A stretch of 64,000 nucleotides of DNA, taken from Hyposmocoma kahamanoa. Its lineage: Eukaryota; Arthropoda; Insecta; Lepidoptera; Cosmopterigidae. Below are positions 44,968-56,048 of this stretch, one piece after another. The stretch is from contig NW_020653900.1 in NCBI RefSeq assembly GCF_003589595.1, forward strand, positions 913,831 to 977,830. Reading direction: 5' to 3'. The notes below the pieces were generated by a model, which had not been told where the DNA came from, made no database searches, and was given only the letters and a program-made list of their open reading frames with translations. The first letter of the stretch is position 1. Each line of letters starts with the position of its first letter. A program made the translations under genes and the position numbers.

Positions 44968-45130
44968 AATAATATAATAATAATAACGCACACATCCATA
45001 GCCCCGCACTAGAAAAACCCTGTATTTGTGACACATAGACAACCACAAATTACACCCAAACTCATGAGAGAGATAAATGTAGGCCATACAAATATCTCTC
45101 CAGGCCAACCGTTCGGTCACGGAGGCAGTT
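44968..45130 (-). mobile_element. SINE-1 copy 5, deleted
   Basis: Tail (ATT)n, body GCACACA...CCCCGCACTAG and head GGCCAACCGTTCGGTCACGGAGGCAGTT are present. The B-box part of the tRNA-like head and part of the body are deleted. Confidence 0.8.
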
Positions 45131-45205
45131 AAAAGATAAAATCTACATGACGAAGAAAGTTCACAACGCTTGGAAAGACGTGTGGCGTCCCCGAACCTGA
45201 TTTTT

Positions 45206-45500
45206 TACAATATCAAGTGACGGGACGAACAAGTCGTGCGCCTATGGTAAGCTACACGCCTGTCCATAACAGTTGTAGTGCCACTCAGCTCTTTGAATCG
45301 TGAAGATCTGAGGCTCACTGCCTCTGCGCCCACCACCCTGAGACATAAGTTGACAAGTACTATGTGCCTGTAATATCACCAGCACCCTTACCCTTCACAT
45401 CCGTAACACAGTGATGCTCACATTACTGCTTGGCGGCAGAAATAGGTAAGATGGCAGTACTTCCCTGGACGAATTTTTTCACAAGGAGCTCTACTGATAC
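45206..45500 (-). repeat. Family A repeat, full length
   Basis: ATATCAAGTGACGGGACGAACAAGTCG through CACAAGGAGCTCTACTGATAC. Contains the GCAGTACTTCCCTGGACGAA block in full. Confidence 0.87.
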
Positions 45501-45529
45501 ATCGGTCGGTATCTCAAAAACTAATTTCT

Positions 45530-45775
45530 AAATCCAAGATGGCGGGCACGATTTTTCAAATAATGGCCAGTTGGGTGTCGTTTTCAAGGTATTTGGGGCT
45601 GCTCATTCCGAATATAGCGCATATTTCTAAATCCAAGATGGCGAAGAATTAGAAGAAGAAGAATTAGAAGTCTTGTCCGCCATCTTGTATTCAGATATAC
45701 ATGCCATTTTCTTATGGTTTACCAAAAATACATTTTTGAAAATTGTTGTCAACCATCTTGGATTTAGAAATTAAT
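45530..45775. repeat. Cluster of TTTCTAAATCCAAGATGG words
   Basis: ATTTCTAAATCCAAGATGGCG occurs twice on the plus strand (near 45525 and 45630) and its complement CCATCTTGGATTTAGAAAT once (near 45752). A CCGCCATCTTG also lies between them. It forms a weak foldback with two GAAGAATTAGAAGAA-type repeats in the middle. Confidence 0.7.
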
Positions 45776-46374
45776 GCTACATTCGTAATAAGCACTATAA
45801 AACTCCTCGAAAACGTTTATAATTCTCAATCGTTACTGTCGATCGACAATGTCGAGCAAATCTGTAGGCACCTACACACAACACCAATACACAAAAACCT
45901 ACAAGCGAGTTTAAGTGCGACTATCGAATTTGAATATATAAATAATGAAGTGGGTATGTTTACATGAAAAGTACACGATAACAATTAAGAACCTGAACCT
46001 GAAAGTTATTTATACACGATTTTGGAGAACTGACGATGACTTTTTAGTCAGTGTTAGTTTCCTGAAATAATTTTAGTTAAGAACTTTTGAGTCTGGGCAA
46101 GACAATTTTTTTAAATGAGTGTATGACGAACAAGAATAATGATTTTTCACATGAAACTAATGAAGGCAAATACTAAATATATTTCGTAAAAATAGCTAAC
46201 GCAAATTCCCTACAATGTAGTTGCGGCGGTGTACATTTGTAGAAATTTTGCAACCGTCGCGATATTGCCTATTCTCAAAAAATTACGTAATATAATTATT
46301 TTGAAACAGAATAGCAAAATGCGGAGAAAAAACCCGTTACTTTGCAACATTTTCGTATCTTGTTGCAACGAAAT
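45776..46374. other. Unassigned stretch
   Basis: The 74-codon frame at 45743 starts in the repeat words and has no motif I know. Confidence 0.35.
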
Positions 46375-46665
46375 TAATTTTCCGTTTTAGTGAATATTTA
46401 CATAAAAATACAAGTTGAAACGCGTTACTTCCTTGTGGAATGTGATGTTAGTGTCTATTTCTATGTCTATGTTGTCTGATCTATTTTTAAACCCAATTAC
46501 CGCACATTTCGTCATTTTTAGCAAAAATTTTTGAGCTGCTCGCGGTGCAACTTGACCTTAAGCACTAACAGCCCGCTCGCTCGTGTAGGCCCATAGGGCG
46601 CCCCACAATTTGCCTCACTTAGCGTGTGCGGGCTAGGTTTCTATGCGTTATTATTCTAAGCTATA
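46375..46665 (-). repeat. Family J, inverted partner of the 51.5-kb element
   Basis: TTTTAGTGAATATTTA...AACGCGTTACTTCCTTGTGGAATGTGATGTTAGT...GGTGCAACTTGACCTTA and CTCGTGTAGGCCC are all shared, inverted, with 51533-51800. Right end CTATGCGTTATTATTCTAAG. The left end could not be located. Confidence 0.75.
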
Positions 46666-46754
46666 AGCCTTATAGGAGAAAAATGGAATAATTAGAATAC
46701 ATGAATGAAAATAGAGAATAGAAATTCATAATAATAATATTAATGTGTCAGACC

Positions 46755-46960
46755 AATCACACCAATCACCTGGTCTCAGACTAAGAATTCCCTATACTAT
46801 GAGTACCAGAATAACGGAATTTACTCTTCGGCACTTCCCAAAACAACCAGACCAGAACCAATTTAGAAAAGTCCATTTCGCAAATTGATTCTACCGCGAA
46901 TCGAACCTGCGACCTCCGCCGCCTGCGCCACTATGGGTGCACCGAAGTCCTCAAATTGTA
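46755..46960 (-). repeat. SINE-3 copy 1 (tRNA-like)
   Basis: Minus strand: B box GGTTCGATTCGC in a GGCGG-rich head, then GGTTCTGGTCTG...CTGGTACTCATAGTATAGGGAATT. The body is shared with 48440-48740. Confidence 0.65.
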
Positions 46961-47812
46961 TTCTGGTGTAAAATTTCTATTAAAAAAAAAGGATTTTTTC
47001 TTGCTTTTATATTTTATTACCTTTAAATTTCTAACATTTGAAAACCGAAAAGAAACTACCTTTTTTTAAAAGAAATTTCATCAATTCTTGCCTTTATACT
47101 TTATTACCTTTTATTAAAATTTATTTCTAACATTTGGAAACCAAGCCGTTCATTCCCGTTTTCAAATGTTAATACAATTCAATGCGAAAGTGTAATATTA
47201 ATTTCTGTTTCTGATAATAAAAAAAGGCTGAGTAGATTTCCATTATAATTATAATGAACACCAAGTATAATACAACGATAGAAATGTGTAATAAACAACA
47301 ACAAAGCCTCGGTTATCAACATTATACACAAGCAGGCCCATTATGTGCCAAGGCGGGGTTACGTGGACGTGTCCTGGAAATATGTTTTGTTATTTGGAGA
47401 GTTGTGGCTTTTCTGCGCTGCTCTCTGGTAGATAATGGACCTCTTAATTGAAAATCACCGTTTATCCGATCTACCTGGACTAGTATATTGCAGAAGTCGA
47501 GGAGTATTTGAGGGCAAGTATGAGTTAGACGAGTCAGTGAATGATCATGGAATGTGAATTATCATTCACGTTCCCTCCGAGGTATATATTTATATATATT
47601 GCTTTTCTCATACAATGCGAAGAAGAATGTATAATAGAAATACATAATAATACTAAGAATGTATAATTAAAATTTTGTTTCTAGTTTTAAATTAGACGAA
47701 CTATAGTCCGTTGTATTTTCACTATGGAACCCATTTTCGCGAAGGAAGTATTATTGTAGCTGTACCCGTAAGTTGTAAACTTAATGTGAAAACATTAAGG
47801 TCTTTTTTTGTA
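46961..47812. other. Unassigned stretch
   Basis: Includes a local duplication (CTTGCTTTTATATTTTATTACC / CTTGCCTTTATACTTTATTACC with AACATTTGAAAACC / AACATTTGGAAACC, about 46998-47145). The 65-codon frame at 47254 is not recognised. Confidence 0.45.
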
Positions 47813-48360
47813 ATACTAAGTGACGGGACGAACAAGTCGTGCGCCTGATGATAAGCGACACGCCTGTCCGTAACAGTTGCAGTGCCATTCGGAGCTTTAA
47901 ATCGCAAAGATCTTATGACCACTGCCACTGCGCCCGTCACCTTGAGACATAAGTTGACAAGTCCCATATACCGGTAGTTTTACCAGCACCCTTACCCTTA
48001 TAAACCTAGGCTGTATCTAACAAAAGTTACTTCAACATAGCACGAGAATACTATTACATGAACACCAAGTAGCAGTAGGGATTCCTGTGAAAGAGTTCGT
48101 CCAGAGAATTACAGCCACCTTACCTCTTTCTGCCGCCAAGCAGTATTGTACGCATTATTGCGTTTCGGTTTTGAAGGGTAAGGGTGCTAGTGGGGCACAT
48201 AAGACTTATCGACCTATTCTTAGAGTGACGGGCACAGTGGCAGCGCCCCTCAGATCTTTGTGTTTGAAAGCTCTGAGTGGCACTGCAACTGTTATGGACA
48301 GGCGTGTCGCTTATCATCAGGCGTTCGACTTGTTCGTTCCGTCACTTTGTATTACATAAA
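47813..48360. repeat. Head-to-head pair of family A repeats
   Basis: A minus-strand copy (47813-48006, first third missing) and a nearly full plus-strand copy (48068-48360) are separated by about 60 bp. The plus-strand copy keeps the family frame open for 90 codons (48087-48359: MKEFVQRITATLPLSAAKQ at the start, RRVAYHQAFDLFVP near the end). Confidence 0.87.
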
Positions 48361-48439
48361 AAAAGACTGACGAGCTACAAACCGTCCCGCAAGGCAATGT
48401 AGTTGCAAAGCTTAAACTTTTTAAAATTACAAAATATTT

Positions 48440-48740
48440 TTTTTTTATTTAAAAGAAATCATTTATTTTCAGACAACATAGTCCATACAATACAGAGAGA
48501 AGTATTTTAGGGAAAAAAAGCCAGACAATTACACCAAATTTCCTAAATCAAGGAATTTCCTGTACTATGAATACCAGAGCAACGATAGCTCTACGGGCAA
48601 TACCCAGAATATCCAGACCAGAACCAACTTCACTGTTCATTTCGAAGTTGGTGGTTGGTTCAAATCGGATATCAAACCCGGAACCTGTGAACCCGACCAC
48701 GCGCCGCAGGCCGAGCCAGTACAGGATTCCCAGTACACTG
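48440..48740 (-). repeat. SINE-3 copy 2 (tRNA-like)
   Basis: ATTTCCTGTACTATGAATACCAGAGCAACG, ATACCCAGAATATCCAGACCAGAACCAACTT and an inverted B-box-like ATCAAACCCGG are in the same order as at 46.8 kb. A long A-rich tail is on the left. Confidence 0.6.
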
Positions 48741-48844
48741 TAGTTTGTACATAGTTTCTCTTAAGTTGTTTTTATAAGCTCTGTGCACTAACAATTAGAT
48801 TGTAAAACTGTTAAGTACACCAATAAATAAATTACCAAAAAATT

Positions 48845-49145
48845 GTAGTCAAGTCAAAGTGAAAGTCAAAGAATCATTTGTTCCATAGGTCAAATAAATT
48901 TACACTGGAAACAGTACATTTAAGCTACAGCCCGTTCACTGCGTTGACTTCCCTGAGAAGAACGAGCGAGAAACTCTGGGGATTGCTCTTTTCAAATAAA
49001 CTTAAATGCTATGGAATACACTTTGAATCAAATTTGTGTGGAATCTGGATCCGTGTCGTCTTTCCATACATCTTTATCTAACACGCAGTCTTCAATTTTG
49101 TAATATGACTTTTCAATCCAAATATTTTTAATGTAGTTTTTGAAC
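48845..49145 (-). repeat. 3' UTR and tail of the Jockey/Daphne-like LINE
   Basis: (TTTGAC)n-type tail at 48846-48870, then TGCTCGTTCTTCTCAGGGAAG. The final codons (KNYIKN...EKSYYKIEDCVLDKDVWKDD) lie in a second frame just before the UTR. Confidence 0.8.
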
Positions 49146-49557
49146 TTATGAAGTGATAATCTTAATATGCTTCTGAATCTTATTGTAAAAACGTATACAG
49201 TTCCCCATGAAAGATTCGTTTACCTTGATTAAACGTAATCGTGGTACCATGAATTTGAACTTAGCACTAAGGTTAATAATATGGATATCTTCTTTCTTAT
49301 TGAAATTATGTATATTTTTACGGGCATATAAAATATTTGAGTAAATGTATTGTGATGTCACAGTCATGATACCAGTCTCCTTAAACTTTTCTCTGAGAGA
49401 AACCCGAGACCCTAAACGGTACACAGAACGAATCGCTCGTTTTTGCAATACAAATATGGTTGGAACGTCTGCCGCTTTACCCCACATGAAAATCCCGGAC
49501 ATTATACTATTGTGTTGTATTAAAAAATCTGAAGTAAATAAACCCTGCTTATGAAAA
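49146..49557 (-). pseudogene. Jockey/Daphne-like LINE ORF2, C-terminal part
   Basis: Minus-strand frame with MSGIFMWGKAADVPTIFVLQ, KRAIRSVYRLGSRVSLREKF, KETGIMTVTSQYIYSNILYA and NESFMGNCIRFYNKI. This is the region after the reverse-transcriptase palm, including the conserved WGKAAD...LQKRAIR...YR block of insect Jockey-type elements. The frame continues upstream of the Met to about 49557 (TSDFLIQHNSI). It stops at 49146, where a frameshift separates the last 40 or so codons. Catalytic motifs are missing, so this is a 5'-truncated dead copy, the longest of its family in the window. Confidence 0.8.
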
Positions 49558-50339
49558 AGCCGAAACTTTTGGTAAAAAATCTTCCCGTTGACCTATTTAC
49601 GAGTATTTATATAAATAATTCCAACGTCATCTTACTTTCTTACTGTCTCGAACAATTCGCGACATTATGTTTTCAGTCTCCCACGAACAATAAAGCATTT
49701 CGAATAGAAGTGATTATAATACAAAAGAAATGAAATGAGAAAATAGTACTTTTTGCAATCGTTACGTGATGCAATGATTGCATACAATACTTTTTCTACA
49801 AGTAAATAAAATAATGAAACAACCAACGTATTTTTATATACATTATATTTTGTTAACAGTCCCTATCAACAAACTCAAGCGACATCCATACAAATGTTAC
49901 AAAACAAAAGACCAAAGAGGTAGAGTAGATGTGGCCAAGTACCTTTTATATTTTAACCAATTTTTTTTATATTATGGCCCCGTTGCAAGACCTTTGGGTC
50001 AATTTAACCAATCAGGAGGCAGTAGAGCGTTTGTTGATCATGTACACGTTTGGCAGCGTCGTATTTGTTACTTTATCTACACACATATCATAAACTTTCT
50101 AATGTGTTCAAAAACCGCAAATTACGACCAGCAAGGTAAATTGTTTTTTTTGGAACAAATTTCTTATCTGTGAAAATGTTATTATTGCTTCCTAATAACA
50201 TCGAATTCGATGTTATCACTACATTCAAATTTCGAACATCTCTGAAAAATTTTCAATTCAGTAGCGAGTATCATAGACTACAAGAAGACTAGAATTCTAT
50301 TAATTTTGATTCCGAACTAAAAAGAACACTTTTGTGATA
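49558..50339. other. Unassigned stretch with a 131-codon frame
   Basis: The frame 49778-50173 is the longest not explained by a repeat. It is rich in Tyr, Phe, Lys and Ile, has no motif I recognise, and shows no repeat copy in the window. Chance cannot be excluded in AT-rich DNA. Confidence 0.3.
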
Positions 50340-50341
50340 TT

Positions 50342-50632
50342 GTTAAACAGCCGTGGTTTGTCAAAAGAAGATATATTCATATAAAGTTCTATACAACTAT
50401 TTGCAGATTACGTCTTGGTCATGGACGTTTCAATGAACAACTGCATAAAATGCACATGATCTCCTCCCCATCGTGCGCTTACTGTAACTACTCCAACCGA
50501 TCCTTGTTTCATATATTTTTCGATCGCCCACATTTTTCTATCGCTAGAATAATCCTCATCGATAACCTTCTTGAACTATACAAAACCCCTGAAAACATCC
50601 CGCTTTCTTTACCAGATCTCCTGAGAAATTAA
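50342..50632 (+). pseudogene. LINE ORF2 C-terminus (RNase-H-type)
   Basis: The open frame reaches upstream of the ATG at 50450: KQPWFVKRRYIHIKFYTTIC, RLRLGHGRFNEQLHKM, then SSPSCAYCNYSNRSLFHIFF and a stop at 50632. The RLRxGH...L...SPxCxxC...SLxHIFFxCP pattern (here the last Cys is Arg) is the tail that follows the RNase H domain in I/R1-type LINEs, including a CCHC-like Cys/His cluster. Upstream domains are absent. Confidence 0.65.
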
Positions 50633-50804
50633 GTCTGTTATCCAATTTTATATTATTTCGTAAGAAGCATTATCGAAGAGATTTAATTCTTGTAATGGAA
50701 TACAAGAAAGAGATTACTCTCATTCCTGGCTGTATGGCACATTAGTGCCTTTGCCTTTTCCAATGGAAAAAACAGTACCAAAAAGAAACTCTTTGGCACA
50801 AGGT

Positions 50805-51089
50805 CATTGACTTACAAATAAATGGACGAAGGGTCTAATACAAAAACCACGAAAAAATGTCCCAAGTCAACCTATTCAAACGTAGTGACATGTAAAGGAA
50901 TATGAAAAAGCTAAAACGTTGAATTTAAATTGTAATGTCATCGCGGTACTGTCTAATTTTGCTTGCTTCGCTGTCAGTCGAACAAACGAAGACTAAAGCG
51001 TGAATGACGCTCTGTATACGATTTTAACGCCCTATAAGTTCGGACACTTTTTAGCGCGGACCCGACGTCCATATAATTGTAAGTCAATG
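50805..51089 (+). mobile_element. MITE-1 copy 4
   Basis: 285 bp, same orientation as copy 1. Flanks CACAAGGT (50797-50804) and CATAAGGT (51090-51097) differ by one base. Confidence 0.92.
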
Positions 51090-51099
51090 CATAAGGTGG

Positions 51100-51424
51100 A
51101 TTTTTTTGTGGTAAGCGACACGCATGTCCAGAGCAATTTTGCCCTCCTTGTCATGACTAATGCATACACAGTTCGGTAACTTTCGTGATATTGGCACAAA
51201 AGGTTTTATTGTCTCATAAATAAAGTCAATTACGCTGATTAACTGCCTCCGTGACCAAATGGTTACCATACTGGACTGCCACGCAGAAGTGCCTGTAATT
51301 TCACCAGCACCCTACGAAACAGAGCACAGTAATGCTGACATTACTGCTTGGAGGCGGAAATAAGTAAGGTGGCAGTACTTCCCTGGACGAACTCTTTCAC
51401 AACGAGGTCTATTGCTGCTAAACA
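51100..51424 (-). repeat. Family A repeat with a SINE-1 head fragment
   Basis: Family A words at 51107-51135 (GTAAGCGACACGCATGTCC) and 51288-51424. A SINE-1 head (TTAACTGCCTCCGTGACC...GCCACGCAGA, 51239-51287) sits between. The SINE piece has no body or tail. Confidence 0.7.
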
Positions 51425-51532
51425 GGTAATGACATTATTCACAACACTTAGTAATGACCTACTCGCCAAAAAATAAACTACTAATAAGACGCTTCACCGA
51501 TGCATCACTAGTGTTAAAAAGGTCAATCTTAG

Positions 51533-51892
51533 CATAATAACGCATAGAAACCTAGTCCGCACACGATAAGTGAGGCAAAGTGAAGCGCTCCCAAAGGGCC
51601 TACACGAGCGGGCGGGCCGTCAGTGCTGAAGGTCAACTTGCACCGCAAACACCTCAAGAATATTAGCTAATAATGTGCGGTAAATGAGTGTAAAAATACG
51701 TCAGACAAACATATAGATACTAACATCACATTCCACAAGGAAGTAACGCGTTTCAACTTATATTTTTATATAAATATTCACTAAAACCGAAAATTAACCT
51801 ACTACTAAAACTAGCCTATATGAATTTGATTTTTGCCTCATTTGTGACAGTTCGTTTGATATGAAACTATCATTCTATGCGTTATTATTCTA
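51533..51892. mobile_element. Family J element with inverted ends
   Basis: Starts CTTAGCATAATAACGCATAG and ends CTATGCGTTATTATTCTAAG (one mismatch in 21). Flanks AGGTCAAT and AAGTCAAT form an 8-bp duplication with one mismatch. Non-coding, hAT-like by duplication length. Confidence 0.75.
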
Positions 51893-51948
51893 AGAAGTCA
51901 ATATCAACCTGCTTGGACAATACATTGAAGTTATTATTCGCACACAAG

Positions 51949-52077
51949 AGATATGCATTCCGCCGAAAATTCGAAGAGGCCAGAGGTACACACAGAAGTG
52001 AATTAAACCTAAGGGTCTTTATAGGGGCTCTAAGAGAAATCTTGAACCCGAGTTCCGGGGAGACGACGGCATCAGAA
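51949..52077 (+). CDS. Candidate internal exon, family unknown
   Basis: Between a possible AG acceptor (51947-51950) and a strong donor (GAA|GTAAGT at 52078) lies an open, protein-like frame: RYAFRRKFEEARGTHRSELN, then LRVFIGALREILNPSSGETT and ASE. It is GC-richer than its flanks, charged and free of A/T-run residues. I recognise no domain. No other exon was found nearby, and the pyrimidine tract before the acceptor is weak. It might be a lone exon of a host gene with long introns, or a fragment of an unknown element. Confidence 0.3.
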
Positions 52078-52128
52078 GTAAGTTTTTCGCAAAAACACCG
52101 AGTCTGCAACCTGACGTCGTACCTCTAG

Positions 52129-53500
52129 TTGCAAACTCTTTTTTTACTAACTTAATAACATAATAATTGAATCCTTTTTATTTTGTTTACTATTTGTTAT
52201 TTTAATATCGTCGCTAAATCGATTCTCTCTTCGTTACAAATTATCTCCACAAGATATTAAGTCAATTTTTTTTAATTCTGTTCGATTTTACAATTACTAC
52301 ATCTCTAAAAACTTCAAATCTCAAATGTCACCCGCGTTATGCGCTTAGCGGATGGAAAAAAAATAATGGAAAGGAGCTGCCTTATCTATGGAATAAACGT
52401 CCCTACCTAAACCAAAAATCTCCACCACAAATGGCGGATTTAGTGTTGTACCATAATCATAGATAAGTCAATATCGACATGCAAATGTATGGCTTGAATG
52501 TTGAAACTGTTGTTACAGTGTTTTATGTTTGCAAATTTGTGTAGTTTACTGTAATCAAAGTATGATTAATACTAAGCTATTATTACTATGCAAGTAATTA
52601 GCTATTTTAATTGAAATTAAATATAAAGTTATTTACCAATAAATGTAACGATGGAATTGCATTATCATGTAATCTAGTTACATTCAAAGTTCTATTTAAA
52701 TTTGAATAGAGCGAACAAACGAAGATAGTATTTGATCCAATGTATATGTTCGGCATCATTCATTTGTAGGTAAACTTTAAAAATAATAATAATGAAATAA
52801 CAAAAACCTCGTAGTGAATTGTTTCAATAACAGAATATCGATAATATGTCTGCTTACAAGAACAACACTATCTCAAAATAATCGTTATCAACAATCATCA
52901 AAATATACTAACAAACAGGCAATCTAAAGTAACCAAAGCAAAATTTGGCAAGACTTGTGAATAAACTACTTAAATGAGTCTAATTACATGCGATATTTCG
53001 GCTATTGTGTGATTTATAAGCAGAAAAATAACACATGCCGTGTAATGTAACATTCGGTTGATTTCCACTTTTTCTCCTACCGCATCCCTTAATGCTGCAG
53101 CGACGCATTTTTATCAATACTTAATTGTTCTCACTGTAAATATTTTTTATTTGGCCAAATATTGGTTTTGACATTTGATTCCCTTTGACAACCGGATACG
53201 GATGTCAAAGGGTACTCCAAAAATGGTTGACATTGGACAGTTGGCATGAAATATTAAAACTGACACTGGTCCAAGCCTAGTGGCTGCCATTAAGGAAATA
53301 GAATAGAATAGAAATGAACTGTAAGTTATATCCCTTTTTAGATGCCAAATTACGTCAATAATATATTTGAGAATTTTATAAAGAGACTTATAAGTTTGCT
53401 TTATGAAAATTATTAAAAGCAAAGTATCTGAAAGTACGTATTGCGATGTTTTCTCTCTATGGCGACATTAAATAGGAGAAAATACAATGTTCCGGGGGTT
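52129..53500. other. Unassigned stretch
   Basis: About 1.4 kb, AT-rich. The 91-codon minus-strand frame at 53147-53422 has no motif I know. Confidence 0.35.
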
Positions 53501-53832
53501 GTACTACGTGAGTGCAAATACCGATTATGCGAATGACGACATTGCGAACGCGGATGCGCGATAGTTCATTCGCGCGAATGACGATAGCACGAAGACAAAT
53601 TTGACTCCCATGGCCGCAGGTTGTTGCAATTCTTAGCAATGCAAAGCTTTAATAATAAAGTGTACATTTACTTTTCTAAAAGTCTATTAGGGAGTACTTG
53701 CAACAATTAACTTGCCTTCCAGCTTTCGTAAATCTGTCTTCGTGCTATCGTCATTCGCGCAAATGAACTATCGCGCATTTAAGCTTTCGCGCAACCGTCT
53801 TCGCGTAATGGGCATTCGCACTCACGTAGTAC
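53501..53832. mobile_element. Family I foldback element, about 103-bp arms
   Basis: GTACTACGTGAGTGC at 53501 recurs inverted at 53832. The arms (53501-53603, 53730-53832) match over most of their length, with TCATTCGCG/CGCGAATGACGAT-type words repeated inside. The 125-bp loop is AT-rich. No coding capacity and no clear target duplication. The frames on both strands are translations of the arms. Confidence 0.88.
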
Positions 53833-54669
53833 ACACCATTCCGAGAAGTATTATTCACTCTTTATATATCACTATCTATCTAGAAGTTTATAAATACACT
53901 TCGCCTAATCCCAATCTCTAATAATAACGTACCGTATAATATTCCAATACAAGTTATTGGGTTTATTATAGAAAATTGTTACGCCATTCATAATAGACCG
54001 AAAGGGAATACGGTTAAAATGCATATTCCTATATCACATGCTTAAATGAAATCAATGAAGCATTATAATTAGCCGATTCTGTCAGTCGACGGAGAAAGGT
54101 TATAGTCGCTTTTGTGTTACATAATATATACTTATGCAATACTTTGCGTTCCTAGACATTCGTAAGAAAGCGTAAGAATTAACCACCCATAAGAATTCAG
54201 CTGTAAGGAGAGACGGGTGGTGAGTTAAAATCCAATGTATCCGCCTGGGTTTTTAGCCCACAAGTTCCCAGTTTTATTTCTGTTCAAATTCGTGAATCAT
54301 CGTGAATCAATACGCGTTAAACAATATTGAATTTTATACATTTGAAAGAAGAATGGCAAACTCCGATATAAATTTTTGTTGACATAATTTGTATGCGTCT
54401 GTTTATGAAAAATACGTGAAATTCCTGAACAAATTTTGCATTGGGCTTACTATTCTGAGAAGTCTGGATTTAAAGATATTTCGGTTTGAAATGTTGAGGA
54501 TTATGTGTTACGTAATTGAATAAAATATATTCGGTGTATTATTATATCAAAATAAACTACAGAAACCTTAACAGAGTTAATAGAAGCTGAATGGTACCGT
54601 GGGTTTGCGACGTGGCGAAAGTTCCGAAGAAATGATTTTTTATACTGGTATAGTCAAAAGGCATGTTAA
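53833..54669. other. Unassigned stretch
   Basis: AT-rich, nothing recognised. AAGAATT and ATCGTGAAT short duplications occur near 54165-54310. Confidence 0.35.
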
Positions 54670-55390
54670 GTTTGTTAACGCCGGATTTAAATCAGGTTAA
54701 AACCCGTTAACGCCCAATATCGAGGGCAAATTACACCTAAATATGTGTTGTAAATTATTATAACAGTTTATTGTTCCTGATCTAGAATTCAATTTGCATT
54801 TCTATTGAATCGATTCGTTTGAAAATCGTATTGAAATAAATCGATACAAAAAATCAGAAGAACTAAAGATTTTCGTAAAAATGTGTACACAAACTTTAGT
54901 ACCAAAAATCCATAGTATTGCAAGATGGGTATTGTGTGGAGTTGCCTAATGTTTGTCTAAAAAAGCTTTTATTCATCGAATTTGTAATAAGTATGGAGTT
55001 ATTGATTTGTGTGTGAGAGAAAAATGAGTGACAATGGTAATCCCGCAAAAATCGAGACGAGGTTAGTTGTTCCTGAAGCTGTCAACTGCAGCTGGCAAGT
55101 CAACCCGTAAGTCATACACAATAATGGGCAGTGGGTTAAAACCGGAGAAAGACCGAGACGAAGTTATTTAGTTCAGATAAAGGAAAAGATAATGACGTGT
55201 CGTATCAGGAAACCAAGGCTAAACAGAGATGATTGGCCATTACCCCACCGGCAAGAGCCTAGCTCTTAAATAAGAAGAAGATGGAGTGTTACCAAATTCC
55301 GTATTAGCTGTTTATGCCCACGATTTTGGGCAGAAACGGGTTAAGATTCGGTTAAAACCCGGGCAGGTTAATTGAGTTTTAACCTACTGC
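54670..55390 (+). repeat. Family H copy 2
   Basis: The first 335 bp match 20625-21035. It ends with a second pair of GGTTAAAACCCG-type words near 55350. Its right half carries the 145-bp foldback annotated separately. Confidence 0.7.
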
Positions 55391-55518
55391 TCATCACTGT
55401 GTATCACTTACGGGTTGATTTGCCAGCGGCAGTTGCCAGCTTCAGGAACAACTAACCTCGTCTCGATTTCTTGCGAGGTTACCATTGTCACTCACTTTTC
55501 CTTTCACGCACAAATCAA
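55002..55518. repeat. Long inverted repeat, arms about 140 bp
   Basis: The left arm (55002-55142) and right arm (55374-55518) are inverted copies, around 90% alike by eye. Shared words are ATGAGTGACAATGGTAA, ATCGAGACGAGGTTAGTTG and TTCCTGAAGCTG. The loop is about 230 bp. Each arm has a short frame from the same ATG (MSDNGN...), too short to be informative. Confidence 0.88.
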
Positions 55519-55954
55519 ATATTGGGAAAATAAGAAGTCATGCCATGGTAAAAATATGCACACGTGATAATTGTAACGTGATTTACTACATAACAACATA
55601 TTGTACGAAATCAACGTTACGGTTTGAAGGTAATTGGCGCTTGCTTTTGCCGCGGAAAGTGTAGATAAACAATATAATTTATTTACTCATTATGGAATGT
55701 TTCTGCACGAACAACTTTAATATACCAGTATAAACAGATCTTCTCATACCTAGTTTTGCTATAATATGAACAAGGTGCCATGTGTCAGCTTGCACTGGAA
55801 ATATATAATGACGCTTGGGTTGTACCTACATTGGCGCACAAGGTTAATCACTTTTATTTGGGCACGAAAGCATTCTGGGTAAGCTTTCGGATTCCATTTT
55901 TGGAAAAAATCTTAATGTTTGCCTGGATCATCAACCTTTTTTTTCGTCCCACTG

Positions 55955-56045
55955 CTGGGCATAGGACGCCGCGCGCGGGTTAGTGACCTCACACGTTTTC
56001 CGAAGGCTGTAAACCTTCTTCGACGTGAAGGTTTTATCACGATGT
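55955..56045 (+). repeat. Dispersed repeat (CCCACTGCTGGGCATAGGAC type)
   Basis: TTTCGTCCCACTGCTGGGCATAGGACGCC, then CACGTTTTCCGAAGGCTG. Related to 42.2 and 42.9 kb. Confidence 0.6.
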
Positions 56046-56048
56046 TTT

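Noticed and set aside
49778..50173. 131-codon frame
   Set aside because: Not recognised, AT-biased composition, no motif and no repeat copy. Kept only as a note because it is the longest unexplained frame.
53712..53921. 69-codon frame and its 60-codon antisense partner at 53457
   Set aside because: Both are translations of the inverted arms of the family I foldback.
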